This document shows positions 37,468-47,672 of a stretch of 64,000 nucleotides of DNA, one piece after another (positions within the stretch are counted from its first letter, which is position 1; each line of letters begins with the position of its first letter). The notes under the pieces are model-generated. The model was not told the origin of the DNA. It made no database searches and saw nothing but the letters and a program-made list of their open reading frames with translations. The position numbers were made by a program, and so were the translations under genes. Origin of the DNA: Neodiprion pinetum (Eukaryota; Arthropoda; Insecta; Hymenoptera; Diprionidae); the NCBI RefSeq assembly GCF_021155775.2, contig NC_060233.1, forward strand, positions 35,929,077 through 35,993,076, written 5' to 3'.

Positions 37468-39278
37468 TTATTTTTAAATAATTCTTATTAGAAGAGAAAA
37501 GAAAAGAAAAAAAAAAAATTGGCATTTGAAGAAGCGCAGCAATAGCATAGAAATTTCGCTATGGTATTGTGATAAACTAACTCGAAATAATAGTAACAGT
37601 TATCAAAGAATAATCTCACAGGAGAGATATGCATGGACGAAGGAACAAACCTATTTTCCGCAAAACAGACGGCTACTTCCTTCCGTAATAATTCTTGAAA
37701 AATTATGAAGTAACAGCCCCCCCCAACTCAGCGTATAATATCTCTATATTTCAGCTCATATTCGTTTATAATTATCATGTCCAGCTCATCCAGTCCCCTG
37801 TGAAATACGGTATGTTTTAGTAGCCGAAGAAACGCCCTCTGTTTTGAATATTACTATGCCTCGAAAGTACTTAACGGCATGCGAGGGGTTTAACTATACG
37901 GGTGAGAAATCGCTATCTAAAACATTCTAACAAATCTCTTCAACTAACAAACGCCCTTCGCCGCTAGGACAATTAGAATCATAAAAATATCAATGGTCGT
38001 GCCGCTTACTGCATTTCCGCAGAGTGAGCGTATTTAATTATGCGTTCTATGAGAAACAATGCACGGGAATAAGGCGGGTGAAATGCTTTAAGGAATTCAT
38101 TTGCAAATATTGGTGAGAATCACGAGCACCAAACGAGCGTTGGAAACGTTGGAAAATGAAAAATTTGCCATTATTTTGAAAGGCGAGCAACGCGTCGAAC
38201 TTGAGAACATTATGTAGAGAAGTGTTCGGTATACGGGGGAGAGTAGAAAACGCGAAGAGTCGCGTATCGATGAAAATAAATTCACTTGACGGGACGAAAG
38301 AGTTTTTATTGGAAGCGTGCATACATAGGTGGATGTAAACGGGGATCTATGGAGGAAAGGCGGGAAAGGCAAGCGTAGTCAAAAGTTGATCATAATGGAA
38401 TTTTAACGGGAATTTTACCGTCTTCGACGGCGTTGCGAGAGGCCCGGGGTTTCGAATTGCCCCCGTGTGTATTGGAAGCTCCTATATATGATTCTATATT
38501 CGATAGAAAGCGCGCGAGAGAATTCAAGCAGTAAAACTATTGTACGTGAAAAAAAATATTCGGTTGTGAAAATCGGTTGAAAAAATTTCGCGTTATAATT
38601 TTCGTTCGTGACTCCATTTGGTTGGAAAAAATTGCGAACATCAACGGGAAATCTCTTGTCCCCGCGCCTTTGTGCTCAACCCAGTAATTATTGATGCCCC
38701 ATCGATTATTTCTGCCAATACTTTTTCTCTTTCGCCTCGGCCGAGCCGAACGCAGCTCCCGCGTACAAACGAAAGATATACGAGATGCAGAATAAATAAT
38801 ATATGCCAAACAGTAACGAATGATTCGAAAAATATCGTTTTTCATATTTACATATAGATGCTGGGCTGCGCCTCCGCGTTGCTTCTCGCAATCCTGTACA
38901 TGTATATCCTATACACCCGTTGCCGAGGTTCCGCAATAGCATTGCAACGACAATTTCGTTCCGTTTTTGCAATTGAGAAGTTCCTCATTTTTCCCTGTAA
39001 TTCCAAACCTTCGACAAACCTATCCTGCAAAGTGTTTGTTAGAGTAATTTAAATTGAAGAATATTGCCAGTGTACAAATTGTTACTTGAGACTTTTAAAA
39101 AACTACTCCTTACAATTAGTTATAACGACGAGAATATCTCCGAATCGCGAAAAAGAATAATACACTCTGAGCTAGACTTGTTTCGAGAAACGTTTCGGTT
39201 TATTGAAAAGCAATGATTAATGATTCTCGGATAGCTCCCGAACTATCTTGTAGTTAACGAAAAATAGAGAAGGAGGGA

Positions 39279-39312
39279 GAGAGAGAGAGAGAGAGAGAGA
39301 AAAAGAGAGAGA
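39279..39312. repeat. (GA)n microsatellite
   Basis: GA array with one AAAA interruption. Confidence 0.93.
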
Positions 39313-40161
39313 AATAGCACGGCAAGGTTGGGGGACATAAAGGAACGGCGACACTTCGACGTCGCTGACGCCTCGAGTTTAATTATTAACGTCCTGCCGG
39401 CGTCTGCGAGTTGAATCCATTCTCATTAGCAACGATCACGAATTTCCCTCCCCCTAATCCGAAGCATTTCGGGCCATTTGAGGCCAAGTGCCAACCTAGC
39501 CAATAATCTCGTATCTGTCGTCTATCGGTCGGCTCTATCGGCTAATGACAAAACTACAGGCCATGGTCCAGCCGTCCACCCGACCACCGCCTCGGCATCA
39601 ACTTGTCCACCGTTGTAGGTGCGGGCTGGATAGGTTGGAAGGTGCAGGGTGCCGGGTGCCTGGTGATACGGTGGTCTGACCCTCGCGGAACTCGCACTCC
39701 CGCCACTCGGCGAATGATAATTTCCACCCCTCTCCCCTTCGGACCGAACACCCATATCCCCACTCCTCTCACGGTCCCATGTCCACCACCCTTTGATTAC
39801 GTCATCTCCCCCCCACCCACCCTTTCCACCCCAATCCTCTAATTATATTCACTCGGATGTTCCAGCTCCGGCACCGAAGGGGGTCCAATTCCAACCACCT
39901 TTCATTACGACCTGACTACGATTCCATGATTCCGCGATGCGATCCGACCTCTTTCCACGCTTCGCCATTTTTTGTTTTTCAATTTTTTTTCTCTTCTACC
40001 TCTGTCTTCTTTTTTTGTTTTTTTTTTTTATTTTTATTTCCACCGTCGATTAGTAAGTTTTTGTACAAATATGTTGAATTGTTTTTCTTCATCTCTGCAA
40101 CCCAAGCTATTTGCGCAATATTTTTTACACAGCCAATATGATTTCTCGTCGTCTCTTGCAG

Positions 40162-40231
40162 CCTCTAATATCCAGGGTCGAGCTTGTAGATCGACTTGCA
40201 CCGTCCCAAGTAAGGTAACTCAGATCGTCCG
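40162..40231 (+). CDS. Candidate small internal exon, unknown protein
   Basis: Seen: strong plus-strand acceptor (GTCTCTTGCAG) and donor (TCCG|GTGAGT) bound a 70-bp interval. One frame is open throughout, entering in phase 1 and leaving in phase 2, with 22 whole codons (SNIQGRACRSTCTVPSKVTQ then IV). The other two frames have stops. T-rich DNA upstream (about 39967-40030) supplies a long pyrimidine context. No family is recognised. A short open frame like this is not unlikely by chance. Confidence 0.2.
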
Positions 40232-40951
40232 GTGAGTGGTGAAATTGCTGAGAATTAAGGCAAGTGTATCGCTTAATCACTTACCCCTCGACGAGTATAA
40301 CCTCAAGCGAGCGCGAGAATGAGAGGAGAGATGGAGAGACCGAGAGATGAATGTAGACCGGAGGGTCGGATGCCGAGAGGCTGGTAAAATCGGGAGAGAG
40401 ATTTTACTCCCCTGCTTTCCCATCATCGTTTTATCAAGATTTTCTCTATACTCTCGCCACTGTTTCACAGTAGAAATCGCGAAATGCCTTTCAACAATGT
40501 CATCAAACCGCTGCAATTAATCTGGGTTACAATGACTATTCTCTTTCACATTTTTTTTTTTTTTTCAATTCAAAACAGTAGGTTTTTGATGAAACTTAGA
40601 CCAACTCGGGGTGAGTATCCAATCGACACGGTTTTCAAACACAGCGGTAACAAATCTCGACAAACTCCAGTATCACGTCGCCATTTTTCAAAACGAATTT
40701 ACAGAGATCTCGACAATCGCTTGAAAATAAAACTTGGATTTCATAAAAATGAAGCAGCTTGTTTATTGATGATCACTTGAAAATTATTCTAATTTTCTGA
40801 CATTCTGAGAAATGTCTAGCAAAACGATTCGTCTCTGTAATCATGGAGTATACTTGAGCGAGGTCGATGAATCAAGGACTCAGACATCGATAAGATTGAG
40901 GGTTGAACAAAGATGGCAGGCTGGTGTAAGCGTGATTGTACGTACGTAAAT

Positions 40952-40969
40952 CACGAACGCGCGTTCGTG
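40952..40969. repeat. 18-bp perfect palindrome beside a second inverted repeat
   Basis: CACGAACGCGCGTTCGTG is its own reverse complement. It partly overlaps a second inverted repeat, CGTGATT (40931-40937) with AATCACG (40949-40955) around TACGTACGTA. A GT run and a G21 run follow directly. Confidence 0.95.
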
Positions 40970-40978
40970 TGTGTGTGA

Positions 40979-40999
40979 GGGGGGGGGGGGGGGGGGGGG
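40979..40999. repeat. Poly-G run (21 G)
   Basis: Twenty-one G residues directly after (GT)n and the palindromes at 40931-40969. Confidence 0.95.
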
Positions 41000-43900
41000 T
41001 GTAATGCCGCGAGTAGTTGGAAATCTAGCTGGAATTACGTTGAATTAGGTATGCAGAGGCACGAGAGTGGAAACTTGCATATTGATGGATCCGAAGCAAT
41101 TGTGGGACCGAAAGGGTCGCGCGAAATCAGACGGCTGGGGTTTGCCGTTCTAATGCTATCGATTTTGGTGCTTAGCATAATGAGTAGCGGTGGTTGTAGA
41201 TAGGCGCCGGTACCTCAAACAGGGAGGGAAGCCCGGCTGAGCAGGGGTTGCCTGCGGGATAACTTCAACGTCGGAGATTTCCCGAAGCCGGTAATGCTCA
41301 TAACGGGTGTTCGACTACGTTCCGCTAAATTCGCGTCCCCGAAGAGCGAAAGAGATCGTCACAAGAGTTTTCACAGCGATCGAACAACCCGTTGGAATCG
41401 GTCTGTGACGTAAAACGTGATGTTGTATATACACGTGCGTTTGCTGTATAGAAATAAAATTCACGTCAGGAGTCGTATTAGCGGAATAGCAGGGATCGGC
41501 GCGTTGTGCAAAGGATAATTAACTCCAGCTGGTTTTATGCACGCGTGTAACGATCTGGGGACGGGCCCTGAGCTGTGAAATCGCGGAAATATTGCGGTGC
41601 ACGCCCCCCGGGTGAAAATGATATTTCACGCAATTATCGGCCATGCAGTTATAGAGAAGTGCATGATGCCGTGAACGCGTGGAAAGTGAAATCAGTAGCC
41701 TTGCCCGCGATCCCTAGGGCCATTTGTTCCACCGCTTTCGGTTTTCTAAATAGTTAAAAACTTTTTTTCCCCCACAGCTTCGGACTAATTTCTGCAAGAA
41801 AACAGCTGGACAATGCGCGTATGCTTTGCCTCTATTTGTTCTCGACATGAAATATATATGTATAACTGGTTTTCTAAATTGGCAACTACACGAGGAACCG
41901 ATTCAATTGCGAGTTGGTGATTTTTGAATCATCATTGCACGCACGGTTCGTTCGGAGTTTCAGCCGACTAAAAAGAAGCTGAAGAAATTTGTAGTTAGTC
42001 ACGTCAGTCTTGCACCTAACAAGAGTAGAGAGTCTAAGGGGTAAAATTAACCCTTGGCAATTTGCATAAGTGGGTCGCTCGCGAGGGGTAGCAACTCTTA
42101 CATGGAAAATGACAGGGCCTTTCAGAGCCTTATTATAAATTATCAAAGGCTGCACTTAAAATCAAGAGCCTTTCAAGCGATGAATAGAAAATGATTAAGA
42201 ATAAAAAGAATATCCATATAAAATAGCGCGGAAGACGAGTTTGAATTATTTTAATTACTAGACACTAACACCTTTTCTCGCCTAATTAACAAACCCTTCA
42301 TGAAAAAATGTCTAGCTGTGATCTTTGCGCACGGCGCGTGTGTGATGTAAAATACGTTTTCGACGTTTCGATTTTTCACTATCGAATGAAGGCAGATTGT
42401 ATCGCGTTTTTTCTCCTTCGAATTACGTTTCCACGCGGCTCGCAATTTCGCTACATCGTCATACCGAGCCGGCCTCGAGGTAATCAACTTTAACAACTCT
42501 ATTTAATTGCTCTCATTATCTTGCACAATTGTTATTTACGCCTACCCGCAAGCGATTTTCTTTCTCCTCGCCCTCGAGGGCGGTCTATCTCTCAAGTGAG
42601 CGATCGCTGCTCTCTTGATTCCAGCAAGATATCTCCTTCGTTCGTCCTTCTTATTCCACGGGCATCGGACACCGAAGCACCCCGCGGCATTTTCCTCCGC
42701 ATTTACTTCCAGCTTACTAATTGTTTATTGATTAAAAAATTCAACCCTGATCGTCAAGACAAAGGCGAAGTGGATTTGCTGCTGCACGCATAAATTCTAT
42801 CTGCACCGCATGCAACCAGGATAAAGGACTAATTCACCGAGTCGAGCCGTTGATTGCAATGCCCAACTAACAAATAACGAATTCAATTTTTATAAAACAA
42901 ATACGTTTCGAATTCTTCCGCTGCATTTTTACGCTGTCTGCCCAGTTGTTCCAAATGGTAATGGTGGCGGCGTGCGGCGGTGGTTTTGCTGCTATTTTTT
43001 TATCGTGTGAAAATTTATCGAAATGAGAATTGCTGTTAAAATATGATTAGCAGAAACTGCAAAGCGTACAGCCAAATAGAGAATGGGCCCCCGTTTTATT
43101 TTGTAAAACCATTTTCATTATTATTATTTACTTTCGCAAAGCACTGTTGCCCCTTTGTGCAATTTTTGCATAAAATCATTGAATTTACCGGCACGGCTTT
43201 TCGGGGCCGTACCCATACGTACGTGTGGCCAGGAATTCAAAGCTGAAATCAAAGAGGAGTTTTCCGGAATACACTCAGCACTTCGTGAACATTATATTGG
43301 CTCAACCGAAACCTTCCCTAACAATTCAACCTCGATGTTTTTTTTAGCGTACCCTTTGTAGCTGGGACTAAAAATTTATCACCCCAAAATCAAGCCTGAA
43401 TTCAATCGCCGTTTTTAGCGACTGAAATTATGAGGGCGGAAAGCAGAACAAAAAAAGGGGAAGGGGGGGATGGATGGTAATCAATGCGAGATCGTTATAC
43501 ATTCGTGTACTATTCCACTATATCATAAACTGGAAAACGGTATTTTCAATCCGATTTCTGGTATATAGGACGAAGCTTGCCACGAGGCTCTGACTTGTAT
43601 ACGTGTAACATCATGTATGAAAAGCAGGAGTTTTTTCTTGGGTTGAAATACATTAAAGAAGAAATTTATTTATGTGACCTGCGTCGAAATCTGCGAGGTG
43701 AGATTTGCATCCCTTTGAAGAGCACTAAGTTTCTTTGATGAAAGGATTTAGTGTTTTTCACGGTGTTCGCAAATGTCGGGTCAAAAAGTACAGATATTGA
43801 TTATTTCTCCTGCACTTGTATTTTTCCAAAATCCGTCGCAACAAAGTTGAATATAAATCGACCTTTGAATGTTAGTCAGTATTTAAAATTTTTTTCAAAC

Positions 43901-44379
43901 GTAAAGAAGTACGTCTCGGTAGCTGAGTTTAATTCTGGCAATCAGAGACTCAACATCCTTTGATATCTTGTTACAGGCTACGTCGGATTGTCTTAAGATT
44001 GGCTGGAATTTAGCGAAAAATTCCGATTTGACTCGACGGACGGTATCTGGTGAATAATTTGCGTTACAAAGTTCCACAGTTGAAATTTTGATAACAAGAA
44101 AAAAAAAAAACCACCGACTACCCGGTGAAATAAAATCGAACCTCTGCGGAGGTGAGGAGGATGTTGGCGCGACACTATTCCGGATGGGTGTTGAAAGTCG
44201 AGGTAATAGTCAGTCGGTAGGATAGGTAATTACAAGGAGAGTATGCACGTATAGGTTGAACTTTGACGGTGGCAGCATTCGTATAGAGTGACCAATTCCG
44301 GGACAACGTATAATCGAGTCTGGCACAGCTCGTCACTTCCGTTTCCCTTGACCAGTATCTGTTGGCCGAGAGGCGTACC

Positions 44380-44678
44380 TATAAGAGGGTCCATCGATAG
44401 AACGCGGAGAGAGAGCAGTTAGCCGCGGCGATAGCGGCACTAGATAGCGGGCGGCGATCGATGTTGCGGAACGAAGTTAGCGATAACTTTATACTGTAAT
44501 AAGATGACCCTTCGACGCACCAACACACCCCGAAGCCACGCGTGCGTTTCGCCGGTCAGTGGATGCGCGCCGTCCACCCTCCACCCTCGACCCCATCCTC
44601 ATCCCCATCACCATCACCATCCTGGTCCTCATCCCCCAGCTGATGCGATAGTCGTGTGCGTGCGCGCGTGTGCCGCGG
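44380..44678 (+). CDS. Candidate promoter plus first coding exon
   Basis: Seen: TATAAGAG (44380-44387), an initiator-like GCAGTT near 44416, an ATG at 44504, and an open frame of 58 codons that meets a strong donor (GCGG|GTAAGT) at 44678 in phase 1. The peptide starts MTLRRTNTPRSH and has a His/Pro repeat (HPHPHHHHHPGPHPP) from a CATCAC/CATCCC-rich stretch at about 44573-44637. Such His/Pro runs are common in insect transcription factors but are not diagnostic. The TATA-to-initiator spacing (about 37) is longer than usual. Codon-position GC is high everywhere and so uninformative. It lies opposite the candidate minus-strand gene. Confidence 0.22.
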
Positions 44679-44859
44679 GTAAGTGAGAAGGGTGCTGTTG
44701 CTGGACTCTGCACAAGCCTGCTGGTGGAAGATCATTATGAGCTAGGGTTTCCATGGTTACAAACCGAATCCCGAAGGGGGACGATAAACGCGGACGTGGA
44801 CAGGGTCCAGGAGCGGCGGGATGCACGCGACTTTTGACTTGTCGGATCATCTCCGTCAC

Positions 44860-44982
44860 CTCTGGAACAAGCGTTCCGGTGCTTTTTTCGAATTGCACAC
44901 CTGAGAACTCGTCCTCTCCGACCAACCAATCGTCGGAGGACATTGTACGACCGACTCGCCGATGCCGTTCATGCGGATCAAG
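44860..44982 (-). CDS. Candidate internal exon, unknown acidic protein
   Basis: Seen on the minus strand: acceptor (GAGCTTCATTCAG) before 44982 and donor (CCAGAG|GTGACG) after 44860 bound exactly 41 codons, phase 0 to 0. The peptide includes MSSDDWLVGEDEFSG and ends FEKSTGTLVPE. The frame stays open beyond the donor (VTEMIRQVKSRV), so the true 3' edge could lie later. A hand count gives GC near 60, 40 and 63 percent at codon positions 1 to 3, coding-like. The ATG has A at -3, so it could also be a first exon. No family is recognised. Confidence 0.28.
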
Positions 44983-45277
44983 CTGAATGAAGCTCGAGCT
45001 TAATCCGTCAAGCCAAGTCTCAAATCGAGGGATGGGGATTGTCCTTCTGCGCGTGTTGTGATATATCACTTTATTTCGCGAAAGATGAGAAGTGAAATGT
45101 GTTTAACCGTGATTCCCTGTATGCGCAGGTATGTGTAGTAGGGTTGTTGAACAACACTTAGCCGAATCGTCACCATTCCACAGGTGTTTGGCATTTCTGT
45201 CTTTTCCCGAATCACTTACTACACACGGAGCCCGTCGAGGATGTTTCCACCTCTGGGCTCTCGACGGTCTGCGGGGA

Positions 45278-45304
45278 GGGGGGGGGGGGGGGGGGGGGGG
45301 GGGG
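45278..45304. repeat. Poly-G run (27 G)
   Basis: Twenty-seven consecutive G residues after GCGGGGA, the longest homopolymer seen here. Confidence 0.97.
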
Positions 45305-45595
45305 ATGCTGGAGCAATCTGCGGTCGGGTTCCGCGTTTTTTTTTTCCTCCTTTTTCATTCTTTCCTCCTTTTTGTTCCACTTTTTTTCTCCCCCGTTACG
45401 TAGACTCGACCCAGCAGTGCAGCGGGAAGAGAGAATATCACGGAGGCTGGTGGCAAAGAGAGAGAAGGAGGCAGCGATGTGAGGGGGAGTTACGGAAACC
45501 GAGTTGAAGAGAGACGCGTATTCCCCGATCTACACACACCGTCGTTTTTTCTTCCGTGTCACGCCGCCGATCATCTCTCTCTTTCTGTCTTTCTA

Positions 45596-45600
<5 letters not shown>

Positions 45601-45682
<82 letters not shown>
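45601..45682. repeat. (CT)41 microsatellite, 82 bp
   Basis: Forty-one perfect CT units following TCTATCTAT. The longest perfect microsatellite in the window. The Ser/Leu frames over it are not genes. Confidence 0.98.
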
Positions 45683-45686
<4 letters not shown>

Positions 45687-46659
45687 TACACGTACAGGAA
45701 GGAGGATAAACTGTACGGGGTAAATAGTTATACATACCGCACGGAATGAGTGGCCTACAGTTGCGGAAATTGCTTCTTTCCCGATATTAAATTCACGCTG
45801 CAGACGAGTTCTTATTTCGTGTAATTAATCGAGTGCGAAACACGATCTACCGTAAACCGTTTGCTCTCGCGATAGGTTATATGCTCGTGTTTTACTTATT
45901 ATTCTAAACAGCAGAGGTGTGGACGATCCACAGGTGTGTTGACACTTCCGGAAACAGCTAGAATACCGCTCTCTTCGAAGAGAATCAGCGCGGTTATACT
46001 GGTAAAGTTTTTTCAATGCCTCGACGCGTATGACATTAAACAAACTTGGAAAGACTTTTTCTTTAATTTTACAGGTAAACGATGGAACGAAATAATTACG
46101 TACATCGCACAACGAATGGTAAAAAAAAAAAAGTAGAATTCATAAGATCGAACTCACTGACACGTACTCTAAAGTTGTGTACAAATTTTCGTGAATAAAT
46201 CGATTTTCGCATGCTTCGGTATGCCCATAGGTAAGAGAGGAAAAAAAAAGCAAGCAAACCGTCGGAAGTGTCGATAAGAAGGCCAAAAGTCACGGGAAGT
46301 AAATGTTTTCGCTTGTTGTGTCTCGCGGCAATCTGTCAAATTTTTTATCCGTAAAAACGCGGCGTGAGGATAGAGAATAGTACGGACATGCACAAGGGTG
46401 AGAGCTGATGTAGGCGGAGGTACATAAATACTCCCATATATATATACCAGATATACACATGCATGTAGAGACACAGGGGCATCGGTTGGGCTCTACGAAT
46501 CGATAAAAACGCATCCCAGGCAGGCGCCGGTCGGAAAAGGACGTTGTTGCGAGGGAAGCGGGAAAAATGGGGGTGAAAAAATAGAGCACAATGAAGGATG
46601 AAATAAAAAAAAAAAAAAAAAGAATCAAAAAAATCGCAAAACAAGATGAAAAAAAAAGG

Positions 46660-46946
46660 TAATGAAAATTGCGAACCAAACGAGCCAAGCCCGCCTGGTT
46701 AATGCGCTGATCACGTTGCACTGTCGGGAGCAAGTGCAGAATAAATATCGCGGCATATAGCCTGGAGTCATTCGCCGGAACATGCAGCTTGCAGTCCCAG
46801 GGAATCTTCAGCTCGACGTTCATATTTACGATCCGCGTGGTTACGTACTGCAACTTATACACTGACCAGACATCAATCTCAGACCAGGCGGAAATTCCCA
46901 TCAAAACCCAGAGACTCGGCTCCGGATGGAACGGGATTCCAAGTTG
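46660..46946 (-). CDS. Candidate exon, unknown protein, edges uncertain
   Basis: Seen: a minus-strand frame with about 95 codons before a run of T. It includes LGIPFHPEPSLWVLMGISAW, then a segment with WDCKLHVPANDSRLYAA and HLLPTVQRDQR. A hand count gives GC near 58, 36 and 65 percent at codon positions 1, 2 and 3, the clearest coding pattern I found, and it favours minus over plus. The acceptor at 46947 (CTTGTTGAG) is weak, sits on a hairpin arm and keeps phase 0. No good donor was seen before the T run. An ATG at 46901 could start it. It might be a decayed exon or gene fragment. Confidence 0.3.
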
Positions 46947-46973
46947 CTCAACAAGTCAACTCGACTTGTTGAG
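46947..46973. repeat. Perfect 11-bp hairpin
   Basis: CTCAACAAGTC and GACTTGTTGAG pair exactly around a 5-nt loop (AACTC), 16 bp from the left end of the piggyBac-type MITE. It may be an unrelated structure or the trace of another small element. Confidence 0.92.
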
Positions 46974-46989
46974 GTGTGGTATACCTGGA

Positions 46990-47099
46990 TTAACCCTTTC
47001 GGTTACAGAAGCCACTACAGCGGCACCCTTTATTTCCTTTTTTCATATTCCATGGCAAAATCCTGAATTTTTGTGCATTTTCGTAACCGAAAGGGTTAA
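46990..47099. mobile_element. piggyBac-type MITE, 110 bp with TTAA duplications
   Basis: Seen: TTAACCCTTTCGGTTAC at 46990-47006 and its exact reverse complement at 47083-47099, with 76 bp between. Known: piggyBac-superfamily elements insert at TTAA, duplicate it, and have termini starting CCC. Read that way the element is 46994-47095, with 13-bp perfect terminal repeats (CCCTTTCGGTTAC) flanked by TTAA on both sides. It is too short to code for a transposase and must have been moved by one elsewhere. The perfect ends suggest a fairly young copy. It lies in the gap between two candidate minus-strand exons. Confidence 0.78.
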
Positions 47100-47427
47100 A
47101 CGTAAGTTTAAAGAGACGAATATTCGAGTGGCTGGAACGTTTGATTTCCAGAATAATATTTCTCAAATCTTTTGCGTTTATTTGGTAATTTGTTGCGGGA
47201 TAATCATAATCCCTTTGGAAATTGAACATTTTCAGGAAGAAATACAGCGTTTTAAAAAATTGACCGCATAGATACAGCGGCAAAGCTTACGGTTGAGATA
47301 ATTCATACAAAATTACCATTTCTCTTCACAATCTCCCTGATTGACGGAGGAGTTTATTCAATTTTCTGTTTACACGTTTCATATGCAGATGTTTTATCAA
47401 TATTCAACGGAAAAAAATCTCACTCAC

Positions 47428-47522
47428 CGATGCAGCTGCAGTTAATAATTCTGGCAAACAGTGACTTTCAGGCACAATTTTCTTACGATACGGACTTGAC
47501 GAAACCATCTGGTAATGTTCGC
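47428..47522 (-). CDS. Candidate internal exon, unknown protein
   Basis: Seen on the minus strand: a textbook acceptor (ACTTTTTCTTTCAG) before 47522 and a donor (CATCG|GTGAGT) after 47428 bound 95 bp. Only one frame is open: 31 codons entered in phase 1 and left in phase 0. The peptide starts EHYQMVSSSPYRKK and ends SHCLPELLTAAAS. The basic SSSPYRKK patch could be a phosphorylation or nuclear-import signal, but nothing identifies the family. Both splice sites are among the best in the window; the length is typical of an insect internal exon. A 31-codon open frame alone is weak evidence. Confidence 0.33.
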
Positions 47523-47672
47523 CTGAAAGAAAAAGTCGAAATATATTAAACGACGCAGAGATATTCAGTTAGAAGAATTTATAAGATTGAAGTTTTATCG
47601 TCTGTAAGGAGTGAAAAAAGTAGTGAGCAGTAAAATAATCACTTGTTTTTTTTTATGATTATCATTCGAATT

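Larger units (their letters stand above)
24058..40161. other. Long gene-free stretch
   Basis: Sixteen kilobases without a supported exon. The longest frame of the window (24206-24985, 259 codons, plus) lies here but lacks the codon-position pattern of a gene and has no recognisable domain. The rest consists of AT-rich DNA, microsatellites and homopolymers. There are CpG-rich patches near 28,480-28,700 and 31,780-32,100, and a POU-type motif in a hairpin at 34,749. Confidence 0.5.
40232..44503. other. Gene-free stretch
   Basis: No supported exon. A fine acceptor (TTTCCCCCACAG at 41777) is followed by about 23 open codons without a good donor. Contains an 18-bp palindrome next to a G21 run. 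The last 250 bases (44,280-44,500) look like a core promoter: TATAAGAG at 44380-44387 with GCAGTT 36 bp further on. Confidence 0.5.
44983..46659. other. Gap with long simple repeats
   Basis: Holds the longest homopolymer (G27) and the longest dinucleotide array (CT, 82 bp) of the window, plus a T-rich tract (45335-45390) and a poly-A run (46605-46621). No exon is supported. The minus-strand frame continuing through 46290-46650 is poly-F/S-rich because of T runs. Confidence 0.6.

Noticed and set aside
45504..45749. Long Ser/Leu reading frames over the CT array
   Set aside because: They are direct translations of the dinucleotide repeat and exist in several frames at once.
46290..46659. Continuation of the minus-strand frame after the candidate exon
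   Set aside because: It is phenylalanine/serine-rich because of poly-T runs and microsatellite-like sequence, so it is not treated as coding.
46789..47271. 160-codon plus-strand frame
   Set aside because: It runs through the hairpin and the whole piggyBac-type MITE, and codon-position GC in its first part favours the minus strand.
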